A stretch of 64,000 nt of DNA from the NCBI GenBank assembly GCA_948146395.1, contig OX411543.1, positions 64,534,534 to 64,598,533 on the forward strand. Direction: 5' to 3'. The notes under the pieces are model-generated. The model saw nothing but the letters and a program-made list of their open reading frames with translations, searched no databases and was not told the origin of the DNA. Below, in pieces: positions 59,301 through 64,000 of the stretch. The DNA comes from Fragum whitleyi. Taxonomy: Eukaryota; Mollusca; Bivalvia; Cardiida; Cardiidae. Position numbers and translations under genes: made by a program. The stretch's first letter is position 1. Every line of letters begins with the position of its first letter.

Positions 59301-61634
59301 CCATACTGGAATCTTCCCCATGTGAATTGTCAATTATAGTTACTTAATGAATTTCAGTAATGTTTACACTATATTTTGATAAAAGATGTAGAATAATGAA
59401 TATCTCTGAAAGAAAATCATTCTAAAATACAATAAATGACATGAAGTTCATGTAGTTCATGTAGTTGTCGAGACCGGATGCTTACTGGACGTAAGCATAA
59501 GCAGTTAAGCTTCTATTGGCCCTTTTTCGTAGTTTTCCATAACTTGATATTGGGTATGTTCCCGTGATGAATTGATAACACTTCCACTGGTATTTGACTA
59601 TACTGGGTCAGGATACTTCATTGTAATCACATGGCGGGCCATGCACCCACTTTCAGACTGCCTGTCAGTTCAAGTTGGTTATAGCACATGAGTTCATTGA
59701 TAATAGCACACATAGAATACAACACTAGATACATATTTTTGAGTGTCCTTTGTTATTTGATATCACTCCTGTATATCATATATTGACTCATACTAGTTTG
59801 TGATTAGTTACTCTTAGTCATCTTTTAATCAATTACTGACTTTTTATTTGTTTATTTTTCTAATACTGTAACATTTATAAAATATTGGTATTTGAGATAT
59901 ACCTGACATAGTGCTATAATTACCGCCCATTTATTGGTTGGTCTTAGTTATGATTCTAGGCGTTTGAGAGCCAAGAATTCTGATTACTTTCTGATCAATT
60001 GTGAGTCCTAACCCGTCATGTGATCTCATATTGATTATGCCTGATTTGATAATTCAAATTGTCATTATTATTATCATTATTATTATCATTATTGAGAGAT
60101 TCATGAGATATTGATAAAATAGGAAATCAGCAAAACTCTAAAATCCTCTACAAAATTCTTATTTCTAAGTACTTGTGTTGTGTTAGGAAACTATAAATTA
60201 TGAAATAAAGATCCCTCATATCTGGTATGGTTACCATCGAGTACCTTGGTCCAGTCAACTCAGCACCAATATATAGCCTATGGTTACATGAACTACATTG
60301 CATGAAGTATGTATAAGTAAGTAAAAATCATGCAGTTATACCTTACTATGTTTATCTTTATTATTTTGAAATAGTATTTTCTTTTAAATAATATTATATC
60401 TATGCAGTGTTTGAATATATGTGTGATTTTTAAAATTCAATTTAACTCTTTTTTACTCATTTCTTCACCAATCGTGTAGTCGATGTATGGAACTCATTAA
60501 GCAATGAAGTAGTAACTGCGCCTAGTCTAAATTCGTATAAATACAGACTCAATAACCAGTGGAAATATCTCGAGCTCAAATTCACTCCGAGCTGCTATTA
60601 CACTTACACAAACATACTGAGAATAAAAAGAGACAAACCTTTAGAAGGTAAAGGCTTACCTGCGGTCTTAGGAAGGTAAATGAAGGTAAATAATTAAGGT
60701 TGGTGTAAATGAAAATTGCCACAAAACTGAATGAAAATTGAATAATGTTGTATTTGTACTAATCATACTAAATGAACAATAAAAAAATTAACTTTTTGTG
60801 GCATAAAATAATTTTGAACAGAGTTATGTGTTGAGCCAAGTTGACGAGATGAAAATGGGCCGAGTTGACAGGTCACCTCTGGTTTTTTCATACCCCCAAT
60901 GAGAAATGATTATCTGACTTGTTGTGAAAATTTGAGGCAAAATACGTTACTCCAGTAGTGTTTAAGGGACTGCTTAATTTAGGATTTATGAAAATATTAG
61001 CACTGTGGAATTTAATGGGTTTTTTATGAATGTTCAAACTACTTAATTAATAAAGAAAGATTTTTACCTTTAATTTTTAGGCTATACTTGAACAATGGCA
61101 TGATGTTTTAAAATGACAAATTTGGAACTGTAAGGTCTTCTCTTGATTTTAAAATTGTGACAATTCTAATTAACATTCACAGAAATATGGTACACCAGAA
61201 TATAAAGAGAGGAGACAAACGAAATTACAAAATGGTGTGGTGTCTGTGGTCTAGAGGTAGAGCATCGGCCTCTTGACCCAAAGGTCCTGAGTTTGATTCC
61301 CGTGGCTATCGATCTTGGTTCTTACATTGACCCACACATTTGGCGCGAGTACTGGTGAATTTTCCAGGAAGCTGAATCGAGAGGGATTAATCTAAGTTGT
61401 AAGAACTTGTTTCCCAATCGATGTAAAATAAATAGGTTAAAACCTAAACTGTAAACCTACGAATTGAAATTAGGGGTGAACGTGATTTGGGACGAAGAGA
61501 CCCCTATTCAAGCAGCAAGAAGTAGATAAAATAGCTCATACTTTAATTCTTTCAACTTGGTTTTCGTAAGCCTTTTTCAAGTTTGGGTTAACAACTCGAT
61601 CGGCTTCAAATCTAAGCGCCGTTTCCAAACTCAT
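29294..61634 (-). CDS. CFAP141-like small ciliary protein gene, five exons
   Basis: Seen: five minus-strand exons, 61634-61542, 58273-58233, 55376-55260, 32717-32588 and 29395-29294, each with AG/GT borders where expected. Lengths 93+41+117+130+102 give 483 nt with no internal stop: 160 residues plus TAA. Phases after exons 1-4 are 0, 2, 2, 0 and all join correctly. The protein is highly charged and mostly predicted helix, with no signal peptide or membrane segment. The last 45 residues follow the pattern VRR.ALKQ.LEKE...Y.KEL...GKTFY..RI-stop, which resembles from memory the C-terminus of CFAP141/C1orf189, a small protein bound to the inner surface of axonemal doublet microtubules. The N-terminal half is longer than in the human protein and was not recognised. 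Intron 3 spans 22.5 kb and is packed with transposons. Structure is well supported; identity is moderate. Confidence 0.7.
29497..29695. mobile_element. MITE, GTCACGCGAAAAGG family, diverged
   Basis: GACTCGTCATGCCAAAAGGG, AAAGTGTCGACCCTAGTCAG, ACTGCGCAGACTGAATG and GAATTTCTAGATGG match the 26402 copy. It lies about 100 bp upstream (gene sense) of exon 5, in the last intron of the CFAP141-like gene. Confidence 0.7.
29990..30241 (-). mobile_element. Truncated TA-type element
   Basis: One and a half core units of the 9203-10406 subfamily (TTTGGGCCAATCAATATTTC, AAGGGTCACCCAAGGGACAT), a GACGACAGATGACGCAC tail, then CTTGAGCATGTTGTGCTCAG-GTGAGC|TA. The AACAAG end is missing. Confidence 0.7.
30242..30820. 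other. No gene recognised
   Basis: Intronic in the CFAP141-like gene. A 78-codon + ORF at 30405 has no motif. Confidence 0.35.
30830..31185. mobile_element. Hairpin-core MITE
   Basis: GCCTGAAGGACCTTTAAG at 30895 and GGCCTGAAGGACCTGTAATA at 31154 flank the hairpin AAGAAGAAATTGCTTGTAAT-AAGCAATTTCTTCTTT. Reverse-complement relatives (CCTAGGACCTGTAGATCTTC, AAGGCCCCTCAGGC) lie in both copies of the large element at about 42815 and 48330. Confidence 0.6.
31190..32455 (+). pseudogene. 5'-truncated non-LTR retrotransposon, frameshifted
   Basis: The first frame reads VLPRALYGSEFLYSLS, LEKGHRLCLKQIQGLHIRSR and IDKRKLLFFGQLCQL, a segment found between the reverse transcriptase and C-terminal finger of CR1/L2-like ORF2 proteins. 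It shifts near 31650-31730 into a second frame with CMKCGRNDLRLSISEHILTG-C, a C-x2-C...H-x4-C finger, ending near 32015. A 3' tract to about 32455 contains AATAAAGAATATAATAAAC. It is an inactive fragment in intron 4 of the CFAP141-like gene. Confidence 0.75.
32588..32717 (-). CDS. CFAP141-like gene, exon 4
   Basis: Acceptor TTTGTTTATAG|GGAGAAG and donor TCT|GTAAGTG. It encodes EKNINQRAAWNENLEEASW... through ...RMAAKAALS in 43 codons plus the last base of a split codon. Heptad-like hydrophobic spacing with many K/E/R suggests a coiled or single long helix. It lies 22.5 kb from exon 3, immediately beyond the transposon block. Confidence 0.8.
32911..33878. mobile_element. TIR element nested in a palindromic MITE
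   Basis: Perfect 31-bp inverted repeats lie at 32933-32963 and 33819-33849; the inner parts are GTCCGTTTGACTTCTATATG and its complement, each flanked by TA. Outside them, GGGTTAATGCAAAAATATTA (32912) and CTGCCTATAAATATATATAG (33850) look like the two halves of the GGGTTAGTGTAAAAC-type palindrome at 24571. The element therefore appears to have split an older MITE. Confidence 0.7.
33879..34090. repeat. Left subterminal motif array of copy A
   Basis: Dense variants of (A/G)RCGKAA and its complement: AGCGGATTCCGCTT, GGCGTAAATGAGACGGAAAT, GAAGCGGAAATGG, TTTACGCTT, GGCGTAAG, TTTACGTCT, GGCGGAATA, GGGCGTAAAATG. The same array is at 38682-38890 in copy B. Confidence 0.85.
34255..34318 (+). mobile_element. 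SINE 3' tail carried within the large element
   Basis: GCCGTGATATAACTGAAAAA, GTTGAAAGAGGCG and TTTCAATCAATC match the SINE tail. The same fragment is at 39060-39118 in copy B, so it was already present before A and B separated. Confidence 0.65.
34426..34588 (-). mobile_element. Short MITE inserted in copy A only
   Basis: AACAAGAGCTGTCACTG at left, ATGCCCCCGACACCG inside, GACGGACGGACAG run, then TCGGGGGCATAAA at right. Copy B has an uninterrupted CTATCCACCAAAAGGCTTTG at about 39222, so the empty site is known. A TA duplication is not clear for this one. Confidence 0.75.
35186..36478 (+). mobile_element. 5'-truncated CR1-like non-LTR retrotransposon
   Basis: Inserted in copy A between GAGACAACTTA and AACTCAGTAAATAG; the uninterrupted site is at about 39828 in copy B. 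It carries the 3' two thirds of a reverse transcriptase gene, then a short 3' tail of AAGTAACC tandem repeats (36452-36475). CR1-clade elements typically end in such short tandem repeats rather than poly(A). Confidence 0.85.
35203..36447 (+). CDS. Reverse transcriptase (non-LTR ORF2, partial, intact frame)
   Basis: The frame is open from NNYRPVTLTSQVVKILERIL at 35203 to TAA at 36447, about 414 codons; no true start exists because the 5' end is truncated. RT blocks in order: YLDFSKAFDSVAHQRLI (catalytic Asp in block A), GVPQGSILGPILFLLFVNDL, KLFADDTKLY with the ADD catalytic pair, then WLLNFNASKC and KDLGVII. The C-terminal region has HILDITKKANQRIGMIKRCF and ends RINPWNSL-like. The endonuclease domain and ORF1 are absent. 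The uninterrupted frame suggests a fairly recent insertion, or simply short exposure; either way this copy cannot move on its own. Confidence 0.9.
   Translation, partial: NNYRPVTLTSQVVKILERILMDQISDHLLKNNVLSCEQHGFQSGCSCVTQLLESLNDWTLAFDEKIETDIIYLDFSKAFDSVAHQRLIYKLSHYGINGHIKTWIKSFLNNRRQRVVLRNGNSSWTKVKSGVPQGSILGPILFLLFVNDLPSSVVSTAKLFADDTKLYRQILSEDDCQVLQNDLNALSAWSKLWLLNFNASKCVVMKIRASINFIYSLSGSNLQEVTEQKDLGVIISNDLLPRKHILDITKKANQRIGMIKRCFTNITQRKISTLFTTTIRPLLEYASVVWKPHLKKDIDLLQKVQDRCLALCPFPPVLESLEDRRNKVDLAEAYKILHHEYRCDPETFFCLPNRELRGHSLKLHKVSARTDVRKFFFSQRIINPWNSLDNKVVGAPSGNSFKRRLRVTPNGQSD
36657..37957 (+). mobile_element. TA-type minisatellite-core element inserted in copy A
   Basis: Left tip GCTCCACTGGCTGAAAGCCA (hairpin), CCGTCCGTCCGTGCGTCCGG run, then core units of roughly 150 bp (AATCATTTTCTCAGAATGTA, TGATCCTTGAGTGACCCTTT, GAAAATATGCATTTTATGGG), and right tip AAGCCAT-TC-ATGGCTTTCTAGT (hairpin). 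Copy B's empty site is GATTTATGTAGATTC at about 40012. TA precedes the left tip; the right TA has changed by one base. Confidence 0.85.
41866..41985 (+). other. Exon-like segment inside copy B
   Basis: After a good acceptor (TTTTATTTTTCAG) there is a 39-codon frame beginning NMLIPGWVDGHFTFWTKM and ending at TAA. Copy A has the same acceptor at 46462 but the frame is broken by an extra base near 46527, and three of the first four differences change the amino acid. So no purifying selection is evident. The upstream segment 41197-41250, also bordered by AG and GT, does not join in frame. Confidence 0.3.
42254..42541 (-). mobile_element. Short TA-type element inserted in copy B
   Basis: Tips AGCTCGGCTGTTTTCAGAGA...CCGAGG and ...GTAGGCAATGCTCTTGTTTT, flanked by TA (42252-42253; 42542-42543). 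Copy A keeps the empty site, TTTTTTTATCTGGATC at 48011-48026. It carries GTCGTCGTCGTTGTCGTCG inside the left end. It is the same subfamily as 54022-55152. Confidence 0.85.
43250..44480. repeat. Older repeats fossilised in both copies A and B
   Basis: Hairpin-core MITE relic (GAAGTTATTGCTTATTATAT, 43258), a tip TTTTTATGCCCCTACATCAG...GGGGGCATATTG (43628) and a tip CCCATCTACAAAGTAGAGAG (44101). All occur at matching positions 48780, 49155 and 49638 in copy A, so they predate the duplication. Confidence 0.6.
46706..47863 (-). mobile_element. TA-type minisatellite-core element inserted in copy A
   Basis: Opposite orientation to 36657-37957, same subfamily: begins ACTAGAAAGCCATGAATGGC, ends CTTTCAGCCAGTGGAGC. 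Flanked by TA (46704-46705; 47864-47865). Copy B keeps the intact target GAACATAAAAATTG at 42096-42109. Core units of roughly 160 bp; GACGGACGCACGACGGACAC lies inside the right tip. Confidence 0.9.
50020..50412. repeat. Right subterminal motif array of copy A
   Basis: About 25 TTMCGYYT-like words in 390 bp: AATCCGCTAG, ATTCCGCCTGG, TTTACGCCTG, TTCCGCTTAATTAG, AATTCGCCTCAA, TTACGTCTATTTTACGCTT, TTTCCGCCTCATTGC, with a partial internal duplication of about 165 bp. Copy B has the same array at 44500-44891. Confidence 0.85.
50413..50999. other. No gene; foldable repeat at 50770-50870
   Basis: GAGGGAAGGAGTTATATGCA...and its complement TGCATAACTTCTCCTCCATC form an imperfect hairpin around CCTCAGGCTCCATCC. 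No exon seen. Confidence 0.4.
51000..51250 (-). mobile_element. tRNA-derived SINE, diverged
   Basis: On the minus strand: CCAACAGTGACACTCATC, CTATTTGTCTCCTACCAATG, AGACCTATGTTTGATAGTAG, CTTGAGGCTAGGAAAGG, TAGGTGCCCCAGCTGTTGCG and GATATAACTGAAAGCAG. The tRNA head is degraded. Confidence 0.7.
51251..51839. other. No gene recognised
   Basis: Within intron 3 of the CFAP141-like gene. A 75-codon + ORF at 51385 has no motif or splice support. Confidence 0.35.
51840..52085. mobile_element. MITE related to 27590-27830
   Basis: GAAGGTTGGCAACCAAACCC, then CTCGTAGCTTGGACAAGCTG-AAGCTACGAG (hairpin), TGAAATATGTTCACA, and TTACGTCACAGCTTAGCCAC-GCCCTGC. Orientation is inverted relative to the other copy. 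Confidence 0.6.
52296..52540. mobile_element. TTAA-type MITE (TTAACCCTTGTCATGCTGA)
   Basis: TTAACCCTTGTCATGCTGAA at left and TTCAGCATGACAAGCACTT at right are inverted. A central hairpin CAGCCTGCACATATGTGCAG is shared with 56763-57014. Confidence 0.75.
52738..52802. repeat. Short palindromic MITE
   Basis: CAGCGCAAAACAGTTGTACC-TGC and GCAGGTACAACTGTTTTGCA-CTGAG fold with a short loop. Same end design as 24571 and 58044. Confidence 0.8.
52806..53689. other. No gene; minor hairpin at 52815-52905
   Basis: TATCTCATTGGAATCGTCTT...AATCCTAATGAGATG and GAATCTGCCTTGCAATA are partly self-complementary. No exon support. Confidence 0.35.
53690..53975. mobile_element. Hairpin-core MITE
   Basis: Module order as at 28412-28680, ending in GATGAGAAATTGCTTCTTGC-AAGCAATTTCTCATTTTCC. 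Confidence 0.65.
54022..55152 (-). mobile_element. TA-type minisatellite-core element
   Basis: Tips AACAAGAGCACCGCCTATGG...GCTCT and ...TGGTTTTCCCCGAAAACAGC-CACGC, flanked by TA (54020-54021; 55153-55154). Five diverged units of about 175 bp share TGACCTTGACCTTGACTGAT, CAGAAAGTGCTTGTCC and GAAGGCCCTATCACTTACC. GACGACAACAACGACGATGA lies inside the right tip. It sits 108 bp downstream (gene sense) of exon 3, inside intron 3. Confidence 0.85.
55260..55376 (-). CDS. CFAP141-like gene, exon 3
   Basis: Acceptor TTTCCTGTAG|CC, then HKYNDFWDNLVVDIDHIVKK... ending MDLFDV. The donor GT|GTATGA at 55260/55259 gives phase 2 and fits exon 4. A competing donor at 55252/55251 (G|GTAGTT) gives phase 1 and would run into stops in exon 4, so the upstream donor is preferred. 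Confidence 0.75.
55624..55981. mobile_element. MITE with CAGGGGTGTGGAA ends
   Basis: CAGGGGTGTGGAATTCGAAT and ATTTCCACACCCCTG are inverted. GGACAAGTAAA words repeat inside both ends. A central palindrome GAAGAAAATGCTG-CATACCAGCATTTTCTTC lies at 55815-55848. CAGGGGTG tips suggest hAT; the flanks TCCACAGC and GCACAGCA are only partly matching, so the 8-bp duplication is uncertain. It lies in intron 2 of the CFAP141-like gene. Confidence 0.7.
56115..56315 (+). mobile_element. Fragment of a GACCTTGACC-core element
   Basis: One core unit (TGACCTTGACAGATAACCTT, CAGAAAGGTCTTGTCTCACG, TATCACTTACCATTCAAATG) and a tip TATGCCCCCATCTATTGATA-TGGGGCATAAAAA. Confidence 0.6.
56763..57014. mobile_element. 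TTAA-type MITE, complete
   Basis: TTAACCCTTGTCATGCTGAA and GCTCAGCATGACAAGGATTAA, both bounded by TTAA. Central CAGACTGCACATATGTGCAT. About 250 bp, like the copy at 52296. Confidence 0.8.
57248..57598. mobile_element. Mariner-type MITE, best-preserved copy
   Basis: TACAGTCGATATTGCTCAAG at left and AACACAAGGTTTACTGTA at right. TTAAGCGACCA recurs four or more times near both ends. The central inverted repeat runs from GAATCTTATGTTGTTGAAGC to its complement (57380-57455). 351 bp, nearly the same length as 2447-2798. Confidence 0.85.
57599..58043. other. No gene recognised (intron 2)
   Basis: AT-rich with no exon, MITE ends or ORF worth noting. Confidence 0.35.
58044..58117. mobile_element. Short palindromic MITE, almost perfect
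   Basis: AGGGTTCAGCGCAAAACTGT...ACTTAGTACAGTATTGCGCT-GAACCCT: about 34-bp arms with one mismatch around TATATACACTGTATATA. Confidence 0.85.
58233..58273 (-). CDS. CFAP141-like gene, exon 2
   Basis: A 41-nt exon between acceptor TATTTTCAG|TATGATG and donor GACT|GTAAGTATT. It encodes YDEKMADRENVVR plus two bases of the next codon. It is too small to appear as an ORF; its support is the pair of strong splice sites and the phase match on both sides. Confidence 0.75.
58985..59200. mobile_element. Inverted-repeat element
   Basis: GAAGACCAATTCTCGCCATG near 58997 and GGCGAGAACTGGTGCTTGATG, GAGAATTGGTCTCT near 59157-59195 are inverted. No coding potential. Confidence 0.5.
59201..60445. other. No gene recognised (intron 1)
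   Basis: AT-rich; imperfect ATTATC microsatellite at 60063-60093. A GACCGGATGCTTACTGGACG-TAAGCAT hairpin lies at 59470-59500. Confidence 0.35.
60446..60705 (+). pseudogene. CR1-like non-LTR ORF2 C-terminal fragment
   Basis: Open frame 60446-60679: FFTNRVVDVWNSLSNEVVTA, then PSLNSYKYRLNNQWKYLEL, ending GLPAVLGR-stop. The pattern F..RVV..WNSL...VV.APS...FK..L...W is the standard C-terminus of CR1/Jockey-like ORF2 proteins. A short tail GAAGGTAAATGAAGGTAAAT follows the stop. The 5' truncation leaves only about 260 bp. Confidence 0.8.
61240..61440 (+). mobile_element. tRNA-derived SINE, second type
   Basis: GTCTGTGGTCTAGAGGTAGA has an A-box-like form, CCTCTTGACCCAAAGG the anticodon-arm region, and GAGTTTGATTCCCG a B box with one change. 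The body (TGGCGCGAGTACTGGTGAAT, GAATCGAGAGGGATTAATC) differs from the main SINE. It ends AATAAATAGGTTAAAACC. The anticodon stem does not pair well, so this is not a working tRNA gene. Confidence 0.7.
61542..61634 (-). CDS. CFAP141-like gene, exon 1 (coding part)
   Basis: The frame opens with ATG at 61634 and reads MSLETALRFEADRVVN... for 31 codons, then donor AAA|GTATGAG (phase 0). An in-frame TAA lies 15 nt upstream of the ATG, and there is no pyrimidine-rich acceptor in front, so this looks like a true first coding exon rather than an internal one. Confidence 0.7.
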
Positions 61635-62260
61635 CTTGTCTTGTTTATCTTAATTTTTTTCGAACATAAAACCACGGGAGTCTGTTGCTATTGACCGAAT
61701 AACGATCGTGTGGTAAACACAAAATAATTCTTCCGCGATTATTCCAATTCTAAAGAAAATGAGATTTTGAAAAAAAAATCTAAAAATCTTCTTTTGTATG
61801 ATTTTGGTGTGATTTTCTGTAATAGAATGAGTAAATATGTGTTTTGAAACTTAGAAGAATCAGAAGATTAGTGCCTATTGTTATTCATCAAAAGTAGTTC
61901 GTACTGCAGTGCGATCTACTAATGCGTGAAATCTAGCCTTTATGGTTTAACACCTGTCCATTTTACACAGGTGTGTACGATAGGAAAAAAGCTTGAAATT
62001 ATTCGATTAAATTGCAATCGCATGTTTCATTTTGGGATTTCACACTAGTGGGACCGGGCTAGATTGAAAAGTAACCTACATTTTTAAAAGACGTCAAATG
62101 TTGATTTTGTACTGTGCAAAACTACAGAATTTTTAAAAACCCACCCCTTCCTATTCAAAATGCGGTCTCTGATTGACTTCTGCTGGACCCAATCACATTT
62201 TCAAATTTAACAATTACGAAGTTTCGAGATGACCACCCCCTCTTTGCGTGACGGGTCATA
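61635..62260. promoter_or_regulatory. Upstream region of exon 1; MITE relic at its far end
   Basis: The first 150 bases upstream of the 61634 start have no clear TATA box. 62225-62258 (GATGACCACC...TTTGCGTGACGGGTCA) matches the right end of the GTCACGCGAAAAGG MITE family; the left end is not clear. No other exon is seen. Confidence 0.35.
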
Positions 62261-62276
62261 TATATTAGGACTTGGA

Positions 62277-62379
62277 ACGGTGTAACTTTTCCATTTTAAC
62301 CCGATGGACGTGCTTTACCCGGAGTCCACCTTAAATGGAAATACCTTTTTTTAAAAAGTTACACCCTATCCCGCCTTGT

Positions 62380-62415
<36 letters not shown>
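62277..62415. repeat. Inverted repeat followed by a 35-base A run
   Basis: GGTGTAACTTTTCCATTT and AAATGGAAATACC...AAAGTTACACC are inverted (62278-62365). The A run is at 62381-62415. The A run could be the tail of an untraceable retroelement or a slippage product. Confidence 0.65.
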
Positions 62416-62420
<5 letters not shown>

Positions 62421-62729
62421 AGATAATACATTACACGAAAACGGGGGTTTAACCGTTAATATTGTTTATCTTTTTTATTGTTAAAATTATGATCACCGAC
62501 CCTAAATATACATTGTCATTGAGAGTCCCTGATATGGTGAAGCTGTTTTAGTACAGCTGTCGTATTAAGACGGTTTGACTGTGTTCGGGGACTGGCATAC
62601 AATGTGCATTATTTGAGTTTCGGTTTCCACGGATTGCATTGGTTAACCGTAACGTAGTGGTCGGTCGAAAAAGCCTATGCATAGTGTTTGCCCGACTTTT
62701 TGCCTCGAGAGTTTCATGTCTGAACATTG

Positions 62730-62983
62730 TTAAGGTAGTGGGCCCATAATAGATCCGTGACATTTTGGGTCTCATGATCTGTCACAATGAACAAGGAATG
62801 AAAACTAAGAAAAGGACCGTAGAGACTCAAGCCTATGAAGGTCTCGATCCACATGTATCACTGGGTAACAGGTATGTTAACCGAGGTTTCCTAATGAAAT
62901 CATTAGGAAACCTCCGTAAACACTGTTAAAGGGCATGATTTCCGAGTTTTGCGGAACTACATACTACGGGCCAATTACCTTAA
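62730..62983. mobile_element. TTAA-type MITE, long form
   Basis: TTAAGGTAGTGGGCCCATAA at left, ACGGGCCAATTACCTTAA at right, and a central hairpin ACCGAGGTTTCCTAATGAAA-TCATTAGGAAACCTC. Same family as 23875-24027 with about 100 bp more sequence. It lies between the two possible first exons. Confidence 0.8.
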
Positions 62984-63272
62984 AAACGGTTCATGGAAAC
63001 AAAGCAACCGACTATTAAGCCAAAAGAACATGAATTGATTCATTGCAGCTTCCCCCGTCCGAGTTGCCGGAAAACACACATTTTTTCCCAGTATGAAGTT
63101 ACTTACGTTATCACGGTCATGTCTTTTTTACCAATATTGTGAGATCAAAGGGCAGAACAATGCAGGATGACTAACCCAACATCAATGTGGAGTACTATGA
63201 TAATTTAGGATGGCAGAGTTTAATTTTCTAGTAATGTAAAACACCTTTACGGTATCATGTAAACAAACTTAC

Positions 63273-63326
63273 CAGCATTGGTCGGTCCCAGGGCGGTACA
63301 ATATAGGATGGTTCTGTGTCCGCCAT
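63273..63326 (-). CDS. Possible alternative first exon or first exon of a neighbouring gene
   Basis: AAGATGGCGGACAC gives a strong start context, and the exon reads MADTEPSYIVPPWDRPML before donor CTG|GTAAGTTTG (phase 0). The phase joins cleanly to the 58273 exon (YDEKM...), giving a 147-residue alternative to the 160-residue form. It cannot be joined in frame to the 61634 exon, whose only upstream AG is out of phase. AAGATGGCGG also resembles the YY1 element often found at the start of TATA-less genes. It may be an alternative promoter of the CFAP141-like gene or a separate gene. Confidence 0.55.
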
Positions 63327-63479
63327 CTTCTAGTGAGCGAAATAAAAAATAAAGGCCCTAAGCGACTTCTCGAATAAGCTCAGCTGCTATGTAGCTCTTC
63401 AATCTTTGTTTTTTTATTTGGTTTATTTGGCGAGTATATCCCTGTCTAAAATTTCAGCCGTCCCTTTTCGTATTATTTA

Positions 63480-64000
63480 ACTTTTAAATGTAAAATTAAA
63501 ACTTAAAACTTAAAAATTAAAAATTAACTTTCACAATGTAAAATTGACTGTCATTCTTATGAAAACCATTCCAAATCGCTCACTCAGCACTCCATTCATT
63601 CATTTCAAACACTCACTCAACCATTCAAAACCGCTCCAATATCACTTAAAATGTTAAGATCAACAGCTACAATTAAAATAGCTAAAATCCACGATTTCAC
63701 TGACATAATTGAATTTTGCATCGTGTGATGGGTGTGAAGACATAGCAAGCTATTTGAAGAACCTAAGTGCATATAGGGAGGGGGGGGGGGGGCTAATAAA
63801 CATTTCTAATTCTGTTCATCTTGAACAAAATTAGCAACATTTGATCAACCCCCTTTAATTTCACCCAAAACTCGCTCCACACACTCGATCAATTTCATTC
63901 CAAAATCATTACAGAATCATTCAACTTGACAATTTCACGATGCTATTAACTGTAGCATCATATAAAAAAATGCAGTTAATTTAGCACAGTGCACATTTAC
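63480..64000. repeat. Dispersed repeat, direct copy of 553-930
   Basis: A simple AAACTTAAAACTTAAAAATT array (63480-63530), then AAAACCATTCCAAATCGCTC, ACTCAGCACTCCATTC and CATTTCAAACACTCAC. A 13-base G run lies at about 63779-63792. Confidence 0.5.

Noticed and set aside
61243..61315. A tRNA gene
   Set aside because: It has tRNA-like promoter boxes, but the anticodon and acceptor stems do not pair and it continues into a SINE body. The same applies to the tRNA-like heads at 1339-1421 and 25283-25359.

Overview
The window is AT-rich animal DNA with tiny exons, long introns and a very high load of short non-autonomous mobile elements. The repeat content suggests a bivalve mollusc: elements that begin AACAAGAGG..., carry terminal hairpins and a subfamily-specific minisatellite core; tRNA-derived SINEs with a conserved 3' body (GTTAGGTGCTCCAGCCG, then GCGGCGTTAAACTCC); and CR1-like non-LTR fragments. 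That assignment is inference from repeat style. Nothing here looks bacterial or viral, and most ATG-to-stop ORFs lie in repeats.

Host genes are few and all read on the minus strand. The best supported is a five-exon gene (exons 61634-61542, 58273-58233, 55376-55260, 32717-32588, 29395-29294). Its splice sites and phases give one 483-nt frame of 160 codons plus stop. The C-terminal half is helical and charged and resembles CFAP141/C1orf189, a small ciliary microtubule protein. A second possible first exon (63326-63273) splices in phase to the same exon 2. Two further minus-strand exons on the left are an acidic first exon (10799-10661) and a possible class-3 lipase exon (5502-5387).

Layout. 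1-10.8 kb: an inverted TAAGTTCTAAG array, SINEs, a TA-flanked mariner-type MITE, minisatellite-core elements and the two left exons. 11.2-19.2 kb: a Harbinger-like transposon with matching ends and a TAT duplication, containing 376-bp subterminal repeats, a nuclease remnant, a 5.5-kb nest of other elements and a non-LTR tail. 19.6-29.2 kb: mostly MITE, SINE and hairpin islands. 29.3-61.6 kb: the CFAP141-like gene. Its third intron (22.5 kb) holds a large terminal-inverted-repeat element (copy A, 33879-50412) with a second copy of itself (copy B, 38682-44891) inserted inside, plus several later insertions whose empty sites survive in the other copy. 55-64 kb: more MITEs, a CR1-like tail, a second SINE type and the upstream first exons.

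The most informative biology is in the transposons. Paired empty and occupied sites show that the minisatellite-core elements insert at TA. Their two ends keep foldable hairpins while the hairpin sequence changes between subfamilies. The 6.2-kb element has dense subterminal arrays of TTMCGYYT-like motifs and no transposase. Both look like non-autonomous elements mobilised in trans.
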